DNA from: Reticulitermes lucifugus
Lineage: Eukaryota; Arthropoda; Insecta; Blattodea; Rhinotermitidae
Direction of reading: 5' to 3'
Assembly: GCA_026260175.1 (NCBI GenBank)
Contig: JAKCWW010000776.1
Coordinates: forward strand, 1 to 64,000
DNA: 64,000 nucleotides
In this document: positions 1 through 10,582 of the stretch, piece after piece
How the letters are laid out: every line of letters starts with the position of its first letter
Numbering within the stretch: the first letter of the stretch is position 1
Translations under genes and position numbers: made by a program
Notes under the pieces: model-generated
The model's database searches: none
What the model saw: only the letters and a program-made list of their open reading frames with translations
What the model was told of the DNA's origin: nothing

Positions 1-311
1 ACGTATTCACGTAAAACACACGGCCGTGTCCCCGACACAGCCACACCGGAATTTTTTTTTCAAGGCTGCATCGGGCACTATACACGACGACCAGCTTACA
101 TTTTGTTGTTGCCGGCGATATATTCTAAATTCACCGTAAAAGCATTGTTGTGCAAAGCTCAATATTTTTATATAGTTGACAGTGACGTGTAGCTCAACAA
201 CACACCCAGAATGCATTGTTGTTTCCACTGCAACAATGGTTAAGTGAACGCGCCACAATGTTGCGTTGTACATACATTGCCAATCTTGTTCTCTCCTCCA
301 AAGTGTCCACA
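1..311. other. No gene seen; part of a dispersed repeat
   Basis: I see no coding exon here. Open frames are short and on both strands. Bases about 236-310 resemble bases about 7736-7800 (shared GAACGCGCCACAATGTT and a similar downstream stretch), so at least this part is an unclassified interspersed repeat. Confidence 0.4.
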
Positions 312-440
312 TCGCTTTGGGGTCTTACCCAGCCTCTTATTAATTGGTACCGGTGGCTGCTTCGCCAAGGGTAAACCGGCAGCGGACGCCACGTGGAGAT
401 GACATTTAACCTCCACGTAATATCGAGGGTAGGATTTCTT
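312..440 (+). repeat. SINE family B, 3' body fragment
   Basis: The stretch reads like the middle of the tRNA-derived SINE seen more fully at 8530-8805 and 10030-10320. It has CCCAGCCTC, then a GGTACCGG segment, then GGGTAAACCGGC, in the same order as the reference copies. The tRNA-like head is absent, so this is a 5'-truncated or eroded copy. There is no clear target-site duplication. Confidence 0.6.
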
Positions 441-595
441 GAAACTATACCACCACTCACCCGAGCGCTTTTGTGGTGTTATACTTATTTTACATTTGTT
501 TCCTCTAGAGATGATGAGGTATTTATGAGCCGGTCATCTATCGGCCAGACATCAAGAGCAAATTAAAATTTACTGACAAATTTTTGAGATAAACT

Positions 596-690
596 TTACA
601 TTCTTATACGTAATTGAAGGCTTCCGCCGTGGTCGTAATGTTGCTTAAAACCTTCTGGGTTGTTACCCGGCGTCATTTCTTGGTGTATTC
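596..690 (-). mobile_element. Penelope-like LTR piece, inverted copy
   Basis: Read on the minus strand, this segment gives TGACGCCGGGTAACAACCCA and continues into a stretch similar to bases 1350-1400 on the plus strand (TGACGCCTGGTAACAACCCA). The two pieces flank the GIY-YIG fragment in opposite orientations. Inverted LTR-like ends are a known habit of Penelope-like elements, so I read 596-1405 as one PLE insertion with a rearranged 5' side. Confidence 0.7.
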
Positions 691-699
691 GCAGGGGAC

Positions 700-1050
700 C
701 CTGTAAACCCCTGCGAATGTGGACTTGTATATATCGGACAGACGGCTCCCCGTCATTGAAATCAGGATAAAAGAACATCAACGGAACATCCGGCTACTAC
801 AACTGGACAAATCAGCTTTGGCAGAACATGGCTTCAACCACAACTATAAAATCTTTCTCCAAGATGTTGAAATTCTATCCACCAGATCTGGATATTTGGA
901 CCGCCTTATCATGGAGGCCATTGAGGTGAACCTGCACCCTAATAACATCAACAGGGAAGATGGACTGATACTTAGCGGAGCTTGGAAACCCATTATACGA
1001 CTCTTGAAAGAAAGCAGCAACTCTCCCCTACCCCTCAATCACACCCAGTG
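700..1050 (+). pseudogene. Penelope-like element, GIY-YIG endonuclease fragment
   Basis: This is the C-terminal endonuclease domain of a Penelope-like retroelement; upstream reverse transcriptase is missing. Visible family hallmarks are CECGLVYIGQT at the start (the GIY-YIG strand with its upstream cysteines), then RIKEHQRNIR with the conserved Arg/His region, then KSALAEHGF, STRSGYLDRLIMEAIE with the catalytic-type Glu, and NNINRE. The enzyme normally nicks target DNA during retrotransposition. The fragment is about 115 codons, matching the domain alone, and it is broken (about one break visible). It is flanked by inverted LTR-like pieces at 596-690 and 1349-1405. A host GIY-YIG gene is unlikely given these flanks. 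Confidence 0.85.
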
Positions 1051-1299
1051 AATACTCTGGTACCTGTTCTTCGAGTTTGGCTCCTCTTCCTCCCGTCATG
1101 GACATTTTTTCCTCCTTGACTACAGCCATCAACCATATTATACATACCTCCACCACTGTTTACCCATTGTCCTCTTCCCAGTCCCTGTCAGTACCTATCA
1201 TAACACAACACCTCCTGATTGGCTCATCCATTCAATACTACCCATAGGATCCTACACCTATATAAACACATGTCCCTTACCTCCTGGCATCCTTTTTCC
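1051..1299 (+). mobile_element. Penelope-like element, spacer after the endonuclease
   Basis: This stretch lies between the end of the endonuclease frame and the ribozyme-like core. It is pyrimidine-rich with a TATATAAACACATG segment near 1260. No coding sequence is visible. It is treated as 3' non-coding or LTR sequence of the same PLE. Confidence 0.5.
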
Positions 1300-1348
1300 T
1301 AAGACCCTGAAGATGGGACAAACAAGTAATCCCGAAACGTTGGTCATA
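1300..1348 (+). ncRNA. Hammerhead-like ribozyme core in PLE LTR
   Basis: Layout seen: strand UAAGACC (1300-1306), box CUGAAGA (1307-1313), one extra U, stem II GGGA/UCCC (1315-1318 and 1330-1333), GAA (1334-1336), self-complementary ACGU (1337-1340), U (1341), then GGUCAUA (1342-1348). The last segment pairs with the first strand at six of seven positions. This is the order of a type I hammerhead with a very short stem III, predicted to cleave after 1341. PLEs are known to carry hammerheads in their LTRs. Activity is inferred only; stem III is so short that pairing between two RNA copies may be needed. Confidence 0.6.
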
Positions 1349-1405
1349 TACCAAAAAATGACGCCTGGTAACAACCCAAAAAATTTTAAGCAACTTTACA
1401 TTCTT
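1349..1405 (+). mobile_element. Penelope-like LTR piece, direct copy
   Basis: Contains TGACGCCTGGTAACAACCCA followed by AAAATTTTAAGCAACTTTAC. It mirrors the minus-strand piece at 596-690 and sits directly downstream of the ribozyme-like core, as expected for a PLE terminal repeat. Confidence 0.65.
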
Positions 1406-1744
1406 GTTGTATTTTCTAAACTATAAAAAATGGGCAAGAGAATATAGCGTTTTAAAACCACAGTGAATTTCTGGACAATCCGTAGGACAGAATATGATCC
1501 CACCCTTCTGTAGAACAGTGATTTCTCGAAAATGTTTATGTATTTTATTACACTAACACGAAGAGTAATGCATGTTAACACGTATATGTACACGTTAAAT
1601 ACATTTGAAAATACTGTTTCAATTTCCGTCTTTAAAAACTCTAAAAAGTGAGAAAAACACTGACAGTTCTTAGAGCACTAGTTACGTGAAGTTACTTACG
1701 TTACTGCTTAAGAGGATATGAATGCACGAACGAAGTAGATGGTC

Positions 1745-2205
1745 GACGAAGATTCTGAGGCCTTGCCGCTAGACAGTGCTATAGAGTCTGTTTACGAAAG
1801 GCTACCATTACCGAGTAAGAACTTGTGTGCGGATGCTTTACCCTACTGTCACTACTGAATCAGATTCCTTCTACGACAGACTTTACCCTACCCTCTCTAC
1901 GGAATAAGAGTCTGCAACAGTCTTTACCATATTGTCGCTACTGAATTAGATTTTGTCTTCGATAGACTCTACCCTACTCTCGTTATGGAATAATTCCATC
2001 TAGAACCTTTCCTTGTTCAACGGTCTGTAAGGTACTGTCGTTCCTGTGTGCGACAGCTTTACCCTATTGAATAGTAGGCTATGTGCAAATTTTTCCCCTA
2101 CTGTCGTTACTGAATAAGAGTTCGCCTTCGACAACTTTTATTCTACTGTACGTACTGAATATGAATCTGTGTGCGACATACTTTGCCCTATTCTCGCTAC
2201 ATCAC
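1745..2205. repeat. Minisatellite, 45-bp unit, about 10 copies
   Basis: Landmark TACC(C)TACTGTC or variants recurs near 1794, 1839, 1884, 1925, 1970, 2060, 2094, 2139 and 2184. Most steps are 45 bp, one is 41 and the middle is irregular. A typical unit begins TACCCTACTGTCGCTACTGA, continues ATAAGAGTCTGTGTGCGACA and ends GACTT. Copies have diverged substantially. No open frame runs through the array. Confidence 0.85.
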
Positions 2206-4190
2206 AACCTCTGTATGAGCACCGGAATTTGTTTTTTTTTATGAAAGTAATAGAAGAAAACTCCGACGTGCTTCTTTGAGTAGGTAATGTTTCTGCTCCA
2301 TAGCTGGAAGTTCTGGTTTCAAAAATCGACTCCGAGATGGGCTACCACGATTGAAGTTTTTCGTGGTTCTAAATCAAGTAAATGCTTGGCTAGTAACCCA
2401 AAATACGTCATTTGCGCTTTTTTTGCATACTTCTTCCACTTTCGTATTCACTAATACTTAAATCATTCGACGTTATAATGGAGCCAGTAATACCACAATC
2501 AAGACGACCATATGTATGTATTTCTACTAACCCTTCAGCTATTTAATGCTGCTTCTCCTTTCCGGGAAACATGATTTTTAAAACTTGTTTTATACCTTTG
2601 CATCTTCCCACGTCCGTCATATGGGACTGTATAAGAAAGCCAATTATGGCAGGTAACTTCCTACATCCTATTTATATTTTTTCTAGTTTCATTAATGTAT
2701 CTTTACTTACACCACATTCTAAATTTGCCGTTGGCTTAGTATCGTTCTTTTTATAATTAATATGTGAATAAAAAATCCAAAGCTCATTCCAGGAACAATT
2801 TCTTTCATCACTGAAAATGTATTGTCCGGGAGAATTAAGATTGAACATTTACTGTGTAAAAATATGATTAAATGTGAAAATGGAATGCAGTTTTTAGGAA
2901 CAACACAGTAACTGTTATCCAGATTCCCAGCACGAAACCCATTATTGTCATTACATAGCCTCGGTGTCCAAAACTGAACAGAATAGTGGAGATGACGTGA
3001 AATGTTCTACATATTTTAGAACTTCCCATACATAAGCAAAGAAGGCGCTTTCTGAAGAATGAATCGGTCGTCTATCTTATACAGGATGATTGAGGATGAG
3101 TCTGTCAGACTTTTGGGGAACATAAATGATCGTGAACGAAAGTGAAGATTTAATAATTCGGGTGCATTTTTTAACGTTTAATGAGTCTTCGCAGTTTGAA
3201 AGCAAGATGAAAATGTGCAAGAAATGAGGGTGTTTAAAACGTAAAACTACAGTGTATTATTTAATAATGGGATATTTTACAAAAAACAGTGTCAAGTGTC
3301 CCGTTACGACTTGAATGTACATTTGAGCAAGGCAAGGCGTGTTACTGAAGTGGTTGGTATCAATGTGCTCAGATGCTTATGCATGTCGTAGGCAGACACT
3401 TGAACGTTACATGTTGTGTTACTAAATCAAACTTATTTTGTGTAGCGTATGGAGCTTTCATGGCGCACGCATTTACTAGAACGGTGTCGGGCTATCATCC
3501 GGGTCATAACTGGGTTGAAGTCCAACGGGTGGGAGGACTGTTCTGTCTCCATCGTGAGGGTCGATGTAGTGGGAACAACATAGTGTACTAAGTTAAACAA
3601 TACCTGTGCAAAAACACCTACATGGAATGTAAAACTCAAAACTTTATAAGTCTTAACTATGGGTGAGCTTACACTATCGGATTTGGTGTCTTCACTGAAG
3701 ACCTTCTACGTGTTCATACTAACGACTCTTGTTGCTTGTGCGAAAAGCTTACATTTGACAATGCGTTCTTAGGGGAAAAAATTTGGTTGGATGGATGTCT
3801 GAAGATTTAACCCGAAGATGCACTGATTTAGTTGGCTGATGGCCGCTGAATCTGGGGTCATTAATTGGGCTGTAGGACTTCATGATGTGAGAAAACGTCC
3901 ATACCCCGGCTTTACCTCTACCCTGTTATTTGCCTTAGAACTAAAGAAAGTCACAAAACACTGTAGTGAGTTTAGCCGACACAGCTTAAGTAATATATAA
4001 GGATTAAGGAGCACAATCCAGTTTAAGCTTCCTGTGGGCCAGGATGGAAGGAAGGAAGCTGAGTTGACAACCTAACATGACTCTGATCACATACGGCAGC
4101 AGCAGGCCAATAAAAAATTATGGAAGGACAGATTACGACACACGACCTTTATATCAACGACCGGTGTTTCCTCACCTCTTTAATCCCGAC
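2206..4190. other. No gene seen
   Basis: AT-rich sequence with only short, unremarkable open frames on both strands. A segment beginning ACAGGATGATTGAGGATG near 3083 has the feel of a transposon end, but no partner end was found within the window. Confidence 0.35.
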
Positions 4191-4192
4191 GA

Positions 4193-4213
4193 TTGAGAGA
4201 GAGAGAGAGAGCA
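4193..4213. repeat. (GA)n microsatellite
   Basis: Uninterrupted GA dinucleotide run of about ten units. Confidence 0.95.
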
Positions 4214-4364
4214 GTCTTACGAAATGCTGCATTTCGACCCAGCTCCAAGGTGGCTGATAGGCGCAGAATATTTTAGTGAACACTTATTGTACTTTTTCAC
4301 TAAAGTTACTGCGAATATTTTCAGTAGCAATTCTTATACCTGGTGTTATGTCTTTATTCACAGT

Positions 4365-4565
4365 TACTCTTTTCTGGGATGTGACGTCGTGTAATTTCCT
4401 AGGTAGTTGGGTGGAACATGTTGCCTTTACCTTTATCCTATCCTGAATTTGAGGCAGAATTTACTTCCGAAACGTTGATACCTAGTCCACCACACTACAC
4501 AGCGTCACATTTTCCAAGGCAGCAATTTGCGTAGTCAAAGCCGTGAGAACTTCAGATCTCGCCTG
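4365..4565. mobile_element. PLE LTR inverted pair
   Basis: The left arm reads TGGGATGTGACGTCGTGTAA on the plus strand. The right arm contains CTACACAGCGTCACATT, its approximate reverse complement, and continues to GTGAGAACTTCAGATCTCGC. The arms diverge from a centre holding the ribozyme-like core at 4439-4480. The same arm sequence recurs in many places in the window, so this is an interspersed family. It resembles the end structure at 596-1405, with most or all of the coding region absent. Confidence 0.65.
4439..4480 (+). ncRNA. Hammerhead-like core, degenerate
   Basis: Order seen: UAUC (4439-4442), a CUGA-type box (4443-4449), a GAGG/CUUC-type stem II, GAA (4469-4471), palindromic ACGU, U (4476), then GAUA (4477-4480). 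The last four bases pair perfectly with the first four, giving stem I. The core box departs from the consensus, so this copy is probably inactive. Confidence 0.45.
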
Positions 4566-4984
4566 TCTTGTTTTCAAACTGCCAAGAAATCATAAACTTT
4601 CTGAGAAGTGGTAATAGGAATTGCTTATACTCAAAATCACTTGAATAATATTTCCATGAAACTCGGCAGATTTCTTCTGAATCATTCTGCATAGTGTAAT
4701 TGATGTACTGCAGTATGCGGAAATTTATCCACACCCACGCAACACTGGTTGGCATCGTTTATCGATATGATGTATGAATGGTTTCCGTGGCAAGTACGGT
4801 GTCAGTGAGAGTGCGCTACGTAATAATAAATCGATTTCTGTACAATGTAACCTCGTCGAGCAGTTATCGCACAAAAGTCACTGAGCTGGTAAATAACTTC
4901 CCCACCTTTCCTGCGACGTGAATATTTATTAGTGTGTTCACAAGAGACCGCTGACGGATCTCATTCTGAGCCAGACGACTCCAG

Positions 4985-5170
4985 GTTATTCTCTTCTGGC
5001 ATGTGATGTTATGGAGCCCAGCAGAAATTTTACAGCTTTTCGGAACAAGCTTCTTACTCTCTCTTTAAGGTAGAATTAACGTTGACAAATTTATAACAGA
5101 CTACACGGCGTCACATTCCAAAGGACAGTGATTCTGCTTTGCACCGACGTGAGAATCCGAAATCTTACTT
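4985..5170. mobile_element. PLE LTR inverted pair, eroded
   Basis: The left arm is CTTCTGGCATGTGATGTTAT on the plus strand. The right arm is GACTACACGGCGTCACATTC followed by GTGAGAATCCGAAATCTTAC. Order and wording match 4365-4565. The middle is too decayed for a ribozyme call. Confidence 0.55.
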
Positions 5171-5456
5171 TGGCTAATCCATACGTAACCGCTACAGCCT
5201 ATTACTGTAACATGCGCTTTAATATTGCATTTACATCTGCATAACTTTTACCATAGCTTCTCCTTTTTATGATTTGTTGTTAATTTCGTATTTCCCATCG
5301 CTTTTATGTGTGCTATACGTTGCGCCCATCTTATACGTTTTTAATTGTTAAACCAAATACTGTATCACCGTCTAATACACCCCCAGGTGAATGTGCGACT
5401 ACTGCATACCGCAAACTCTTAAATGGCCTAACGTTTTGACGAGATATGATGAAACT

Positions 5457-5486
5457 AAAGACTGACTGACTGACTGACTGACTAAC
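5457..5486. repeat. (ACTG)n microsatellite
   Basis: Tetranucleotide ACTG/GACT run of about seven units with one variant near its end. Confidence 0.95.
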
Positions 5487-5564
5487 TGCATGAAGCAAAC
5501 TTCTTCTTGAGACGTTAATAATAGATCCTCGGCTAGCAAAGAAATTTCTCGCATTTTATAGAAC

Positions 5565-5825
5565 CTGAAATTTTATTACCGTGTTCACAAGAGCCCGCCA
5601 TTCGTCGGTATCCTCAGCCAGATTAGCCCAGTCCACGCTTCCCATCCCATTTCTTTAATATCCATTTTAGTATCTTTCTTTCATCATCTACTCCTAGGTC
5701 TTCCCAGCTGCTCTTTCCTTCAGGTTTCCCCACCCAAACTCTGTATGCAGTTTTCTTCTTCCCATGCTACACATGCTTCACTGTCTTTGAGTAATTAACC
5801 TTAATAATATTTGGTGGATTACAGA
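5565..5825 (-). mobile_element. LINE-1x (RT/endonuclease LINE), 3' end of ORF2
   Basis: Minus-strand reading gives AYRVWVGKPEGKSSWEDLG and, after a frame change, IKMDIKEMGWEAWTGLIWL, close to the C-terminal tail GRPRRRWEDNIKMDLREVG of a common insect endonuclease/reverse-transcriptase LINE. I label this family LINE-1x within this report; its clade (RTE-like or other) is not certain. Only the 3' end is present. Confidence 0.7.
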
Positions 5826-5842
5826 ATATGAGTCTTATTTTT

Positions 5843-6095
5843 TTGTGGCGCCGCAGCCTAACTCGGGCCTAGGCCCCCTCATTGTTGACGTTTCTAAGAT
5901 CGCACACAATTAGACACACACACACACACACACACGCCCGCTAGGACTCCTCTGAAAGAGTGATTAACTGGTCGCAGAGGCCGCTACTTAAGACACAACA
6001 AACATAAGAGACGAACATCCATTCCCTCAATGGGATTCGAAACCACAATCCCAGGAATAGAGCAATCGCAGGCCTACGCCTTAGGTAAAACGGCG
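5843..6095 (-). mobile_element. SINE family A, full-length but eroded
   Basis: On the minus strand the tRNA-like head is at the right end and a T-rich tail lies at 5840-5848. Landmarks shared with the copies at 34841-35105 and 57186-57437 are GTGGCGCCGCAGCC, TAGGACTCCTCTG, AGACGAACATCCATTCC and GGGATTCGAAACC (B box, reversed). An AC microsatellite has expanded inside it at 5913-5935. Confidence 0.75.
5913..5935. repeat. (AC)n microsatellite within SINE A
   Basis: AC dinucleotide run of about eleven units located where other family A copies read ACTCAGACACACC. Confidence 0.95.
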
Positions 6096-6527
6096 ACGAA
6101 GTTCGACCAAAAGCGTTGTTATATTAGAGCGTCATTTTTTCTAGCTTATTTAAAAACACATTAAATTTCTCATACTCTATAGCGCAGGTTGTAGGATGAT
6201 TAGTCAATAATGAAGTGGAAAGAATTTGGAAGGGAAAAGTCTCGGTATAAACGATGTACTATACCGGAATTTGTCTATAGGGATTGAGTAAACCACGAAA
6301 GTCTTCATTAAGGATGACCGATGTCCGGGACCGGATACTAATCAGACCCCTCCCGAATAAACAAACTTGTTTGCAACATTCTTTTCGTTGTGTGGAGATG
6401 GTATAACAAATTAACGTAACGGATGAAATGAGCTTTTTTCTTCCGCGAAAGCAAACCTGACTAACCTCTCATAGTAAAATATAGAAGTCATTAAGTGAAT
6501 TATGCAGCAGTATTACTCATAATTATG

Positions 6528-6835
6528 AGCCGGGATAGTTGGTATAGTGACTAGGCTATATGCTGGACGACCGAGGAATCGTGGTTCTATTCCCGGCAAG
6601 AGTAGGATTTTTCTTCCCCCAAAATGACCAAACTACCTCTGGGGCCTACCCGGTCTGCTATTCGATGGGAAAGGGCGTACTTTCCCCCTGGATAAGGCGG
6701 CCAGGGCATGAAACATACCACTCACCTCAACCTATTGGCAAGGTTAAGAATGGGTGGAGATATCTAGCCACTCTCCCATACGCCCTCATGGCTTGCAGAG
6801 GAACACCTGTTCCCTATTATTGAAGTACACGAAAA
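6528..6835 (+). mobile_element. SINE family B
   Basis: The head GAGCCGGGATAGTTGGTATA resembles a tRNA A box region and GTGGTTCTATTCCCGG the B box. Downstream landmarks (CCTACCCGGTCTGC, a GGGAAAGGG segment, TAAGGCGGCC, CCTCATGGCTTGCAG) match other family B copies. The 87-codon open frame across it is incidental. Confidence 0.75.
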
Positions 6836-6934
6836 GTAAAACTATACGTGAATCGTTTTCCTAACCTTCTCTTATTTTCCCCCCCCCTTGCTTGACATTG
6901 GAATACTGAACCTACTCTATTGAAATTTGGTAGA

Positions 6935-6990
6935 AACTGGCTGACGTTTCGACGTCACTTGTTGTCCCCTTCCCGCCCAAAAGAAACCCT
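6935..6990 (-). mobile_element. PLE LTR scrap with GAAACGTC
   Basis: On the minus strand this reads GACGTCGAAACGTCAGCCAG and continues TTTCTACCAAATTTCAATAG. GAA followed by palindromic ACGU and C is the 3' half of the hammerhead-like layout seen elsewhere; the 5' box is not recognisable. Confidence 0.4.
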
Positions 6991-7919
6991 CCTGTCACTG
7001 CATTAGAACCTCAAAACTTACAGGCCTTACAGTTGATAACTAGTAACAGTTAAATGTTTTAAAACTTATAACAATTTTATCTCTCGGAGCAACATGCCAA
7101 TTTTATCTGTTACTAGAATCCTTTCAGCCGCGTTCGAATAGTCGCAAAAAGCGCGTATTATCTTTGTTATGTCCACCCGTCTCTCTGTCCTCATGTATTA
7201 ACACAGCTTCCACTGTACGGATTTCCGTAAAATTTGATTTTGTGGACTTCATGAAAATTTGTCGAGAAACTCTTCATTCGGTTCATATTGGGCAAAATAT
7301 CAGGAATTTTACATGAAGACGTCTGTAAGTCTCAGTACCACGACGATGGAGGGAAATTCAGCTTCTAAAACGTTGTGGTATTTAAATTACCTGATGCGGC
7401 TGTCAGCCCGAAAGGATTTTATTGGAGTAGGTCTTATGTAAATGGTACCAGGCCTTTAGTCCGGCCGTCTGTCTGTCCGGCTGTCTCTCCCTCTGTCCAC
7501 AGGTATCAGCTCGGTTCCCACTGAAGACAATTACGTGAAATTTGATATTGGGGACTTCTACGAAGATCTGTAAGGAAATTCCATATTTGATAAAAATCGA
7601 GCAAAAAGTATCAGGCATCTTACATGAAGACCTAAGTACGTTTTATTCTTATCGGCGAAATGAAATCGCCATAAAAGCGCTATCTTCGAGTCACATGGTA
7701 TCAGGTTGTTAGGAGAGCCGAGGAGGTATAAAGATTACGCGAACGCGCCACAATGTTAGGTTATACGTATATTGACTAGCTTGTTCATCAATAATCAAAG
7801 TGTATTTCATAACGCACACAAATATCAATGAATCGTTTTTACAACAGCCGGCAAACAGTCACTATCCTAAACCAGGTGAGTACAGTATTACGTTATGAGT
7901 CATTTTGAGAGCATAGTCC

Positions 7920-8225
7920 TTTCTATGTCTAGGTCTTTTAAGCGATCTTTTGCTTACAGGTATTATCACCACAACCCTGAATGAAATTCTCTGCTTTCCA
8001 ATGCGTGCCACATGCCCAGCCCACCTCACTCTCCTTGATTTGACAGTCCTAATAATATTTGGCAGTACAAATCATAAAGATCTTCATTACGACATTTTTT
8101 CAGTTCTCTCGTCACTTTCCCTTACTTAGATTCAAATATCTTCCTCAGAACCTGCTTCTCTAGTACTATCAATTTACATTCTTCCCTCGTCGCGAAAGCC
8201 ATTTCAATCTCATCCCCTCTCCCCC
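7920..8225 (-). mobile_element. LINE-1x 3' ORF fragment
   Basis: Minus-strand translation contains LIVLEKQVLRKIFESK, then RELKKCRNEDLYDLYC, then a WAGHVARIG-like stretch. These match the family pattern ENKVLRKIFGAK, RKLHNEELHDLY and WAGHVARM just before the C-terminal tail. Several frame changes; 5' part absent. Confidence 0.75.
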
Positions 8226-8529
8226 TCCCTTGCCAAAAAAGGAAACATTTTTACAGACTCTACTGCCTCTTCACCTTCCGTGTCTCTGATTTGCCACGAT
8301 CCTTACATATTTCCTATCTAACTGACTTATTTCCTCCTGCCAAATTTTCAACCATGTCAGTGTCTACCTGAACCTAATTTATTCACCCTGAAGATTCATG
8401 CAGCATTTTTCTCAGAAACGTCAATATAAACTTGCGATCCTGCTAGGTTTCAAAATTCAGAAGGCTATCATTTGAACAACACCCACCACAAGAGCTGAAA
8501 ACGTGTAGGTAAAGTACAGAAAGTTAAAC

Positions 8530-8805
8530 TCTCCCATTACATGCCAAGCAGGCACACAGGGGAGGCAAAGTTATATCTCAACCCACACTCGACCCCGGCG
8601 CTAGAAGCGAGAGGGTGGTCAGCGCCACGCCCCGGCCGCTTTACCACCGGGAAACAGACCCGATACCCATTGTACAGGAGGCTGGATTGGCCTTGGGGCC
8701 GATGTGGGTGGGTGCGGAAAATCTCGCCCTCACTGGAATTCGATCCCCGGACCATCCAGCCTCTAGCGAGCCGCTATACTGACTCCGCTATCCCGGAGTT
8801 AAAGG
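8530..8805 (-). mobile_element. SINE family B, well-preserved copy
   Basis: Read on the minus strand from 8805: CCGGGATAGCGGAGTCAGTA (A-box region), then GGTCCGGGGATCGAATTCC (B box), CCCAGCCTCC-type segment, GGTATCGGGTCTGTTTCCCG, GTAAAGCGGCCGGGGCGTGG and a tail near TGCCTGCTTGGCATGTAATG. This is among the least decayed family B copies here. The 161-codon frame reading through it and beyond (8541-9026) is a by-product of the GC-rich SINE. Confidence 0.85.
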
Positions 8806-9025
8806 TTATAATTTTGCATATTTTGATCCCCGAGTTCCTAGATAGCGATGGGAAGACAAAACAAATTCTAAATTACGAGTGTGTGTATGTAAACCTAATA
8901 TTATTTCTCTATGTTATTTGGGATGGTAGTGCAAGTACTTTCGTTGAAACCAGGGCACCTGAAGTAAATATCGATCTGCCTGTTGGAAGTTCACCGCCAG
9001 TTCATGCACTGACCCAGAACTCATA

Positions 9026-10029
9026 ACACATGATAGAGCACTGATGCTGAACTGCACAATTAGAAGACGTTACAGAATTTCAGTATTTCGGTGTTATCTC
9101 TGTACCAAGGCGAATTGTTACGTCATAAGAAAAGGGTTTATTCATACAACAGAATCTGTTGCAGTGCAGTCGAACAGTAAGCATGTTAATTACAAATATC
9201 GGTGCTCTCTCAGCTTGGATAAGCAATGGGTTTTGTTGGATTGCATATTTGTGGGGGGGAAATTTAATTATCCGAATTTCAACATAAGTACAGGTACTCT
9301 TACTGAGTGCTTTCGTGATTTTACTCAGTCCGCCAGACAACTGCCGGAAGTGCCCTAAATCATACGACTCATTGATCATCCTTTAATGGGCCATCTAAAG
9401 TACAATCTGAGCTATGAAAAACTGCGTTAAATAAATAAATAAAATCAAGTTCATCGTGAGTTGACGGAATAAAATATAAACGTAGGAGTGCTTCATGTGC
9501 TCAATAACAATATTTTATTTTAATTTTTAAAGACGAAACTATTGTAAAAGTAAAGAGGATAGGCTTACATTTACGTTGGGAAGAGGGAACTATGACATGC
9601 TTACATCTGTGATCGTCATCATCATTCTCATCGTCATTCAGCATCCCGTGTTCCTGTCCCAACCAAGGACACACTAAGGACATCAGGTGCCCCAAGAAGG
9701 TTGTTTCCGTGTCCAATCAGTGGCGCTAGATTCGAGCGCGATATAAATTTCCTGTAAGATTTTGCCTCCTATTCTATCAAAGACTATAGGTAAGGATCTC
9801 TCGAGTGTGACTTAATTTTCTTACAAGCGCATGTACTACTTTACGAGAAGCGGCCCTTAAAATTGTCGGATGTAAATAATGTTTTTCATTTTGAATTTTA
9901 CGAGAGTGGGTTTAGCAGTTCTTGAATGGTGTGTTTAGAGAGGCAGATGGATTGACAGAGGGACAGAGCACTTTCAGCAGGTAATCCACACGAACGCCAA
10001 CGCATCTAACAAGAAGACCTTAATCAGAA
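9026..10029. other. No gene seen
   Basis: Contains an (AAAT)-type run near 9426-9444 and a CATCATCATTCTCATCGTC stretch near 9615. Short opposing frames of about 100 codons at 9044-9379 lack recognisable domains. Confidence 0.35.
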
Positions 10030-10320
10030 TTTCTGTGGGGCAGGATAGCGTAGTCGGTATAGCGAAGCGATACCAGCTGGACGGTCCGGGGATCGAAACC
10101 CGATGGGGTGAGATTTTCCGCATCTGTCCAGACCGGCCGTGGGGCCCACCCTGCCTCCTATACAATAGGTACCAGGTTATTCTCCGGATTAAGAGGCCGG
10201 AGCTTGGCTTTGACCATCCATCCCATCTAGCGTCGAGGTTAAAGAAAGTGTAGAACTATATCTGTCCTCCCCTCTGTGTTTTCATGGCAGTTTGTAGGGT
10301 TAACTTTACTTTTTAATAGG
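10030..10320 (+). mobile_element. SINE family B
   Basis: Head GGGGCAGGATAGCGTAGTCG with A box-like TAGCGTAGTCGGTATAGCG, B box GGTCCGGGGATCGAAACCC, then CCCACCCTGCCTCCTATACA, GTACCAGG, AAGAGGCCGGAG and the tail motif TTTTCATGGCAGT. Family order is complete from head to tail. Confidence 0.85.
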
Positions 10321-10548
10321 CATTTATTGCTTTCAAAATTTCAGAAAAAAGAAATAAGTTTTGTAATAATGCTCTCTTAATTTCAAACAGACGTCATATT
10401 GAAAATTTTTATGGCAAGGAATAAAGTCATGCGAAACAGAATTGCCTTTAGGTGGAATGATATTTATTTCAAATCGCTTATCAAAATCGGTGAATTCGTA
10501 CTTAGGCAATTAAATAGCAAAACACACACGAACGTGGCCATGTATTTA

Positions 10549-10582
10549 AGCCCCCTTTCCTTATACACAAGGAAAGGGGGCT
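10549..10582. repeat. Perfect 14-bp hairpin
   Basis: AGCCCCCTTTCCTT (10549-10562) and AAGGAAAGGGGGCT (10569-10582) are exact reverse complements around the 6-base loop ATACAC. No T-run follows to suggest a terminator, and this is a eukaryote. Origin unknown. Confidence 0.9.

Noticed and set aside
8541-9026. 161-codon open frame, plus strand
   Set aside because: Its first half is the antisense of SINE B and its second half shows no domain.
10549-10582. Intrinsic terminator
   Set aside because: Hairpin without a following T-run and in a eukaryotic context.
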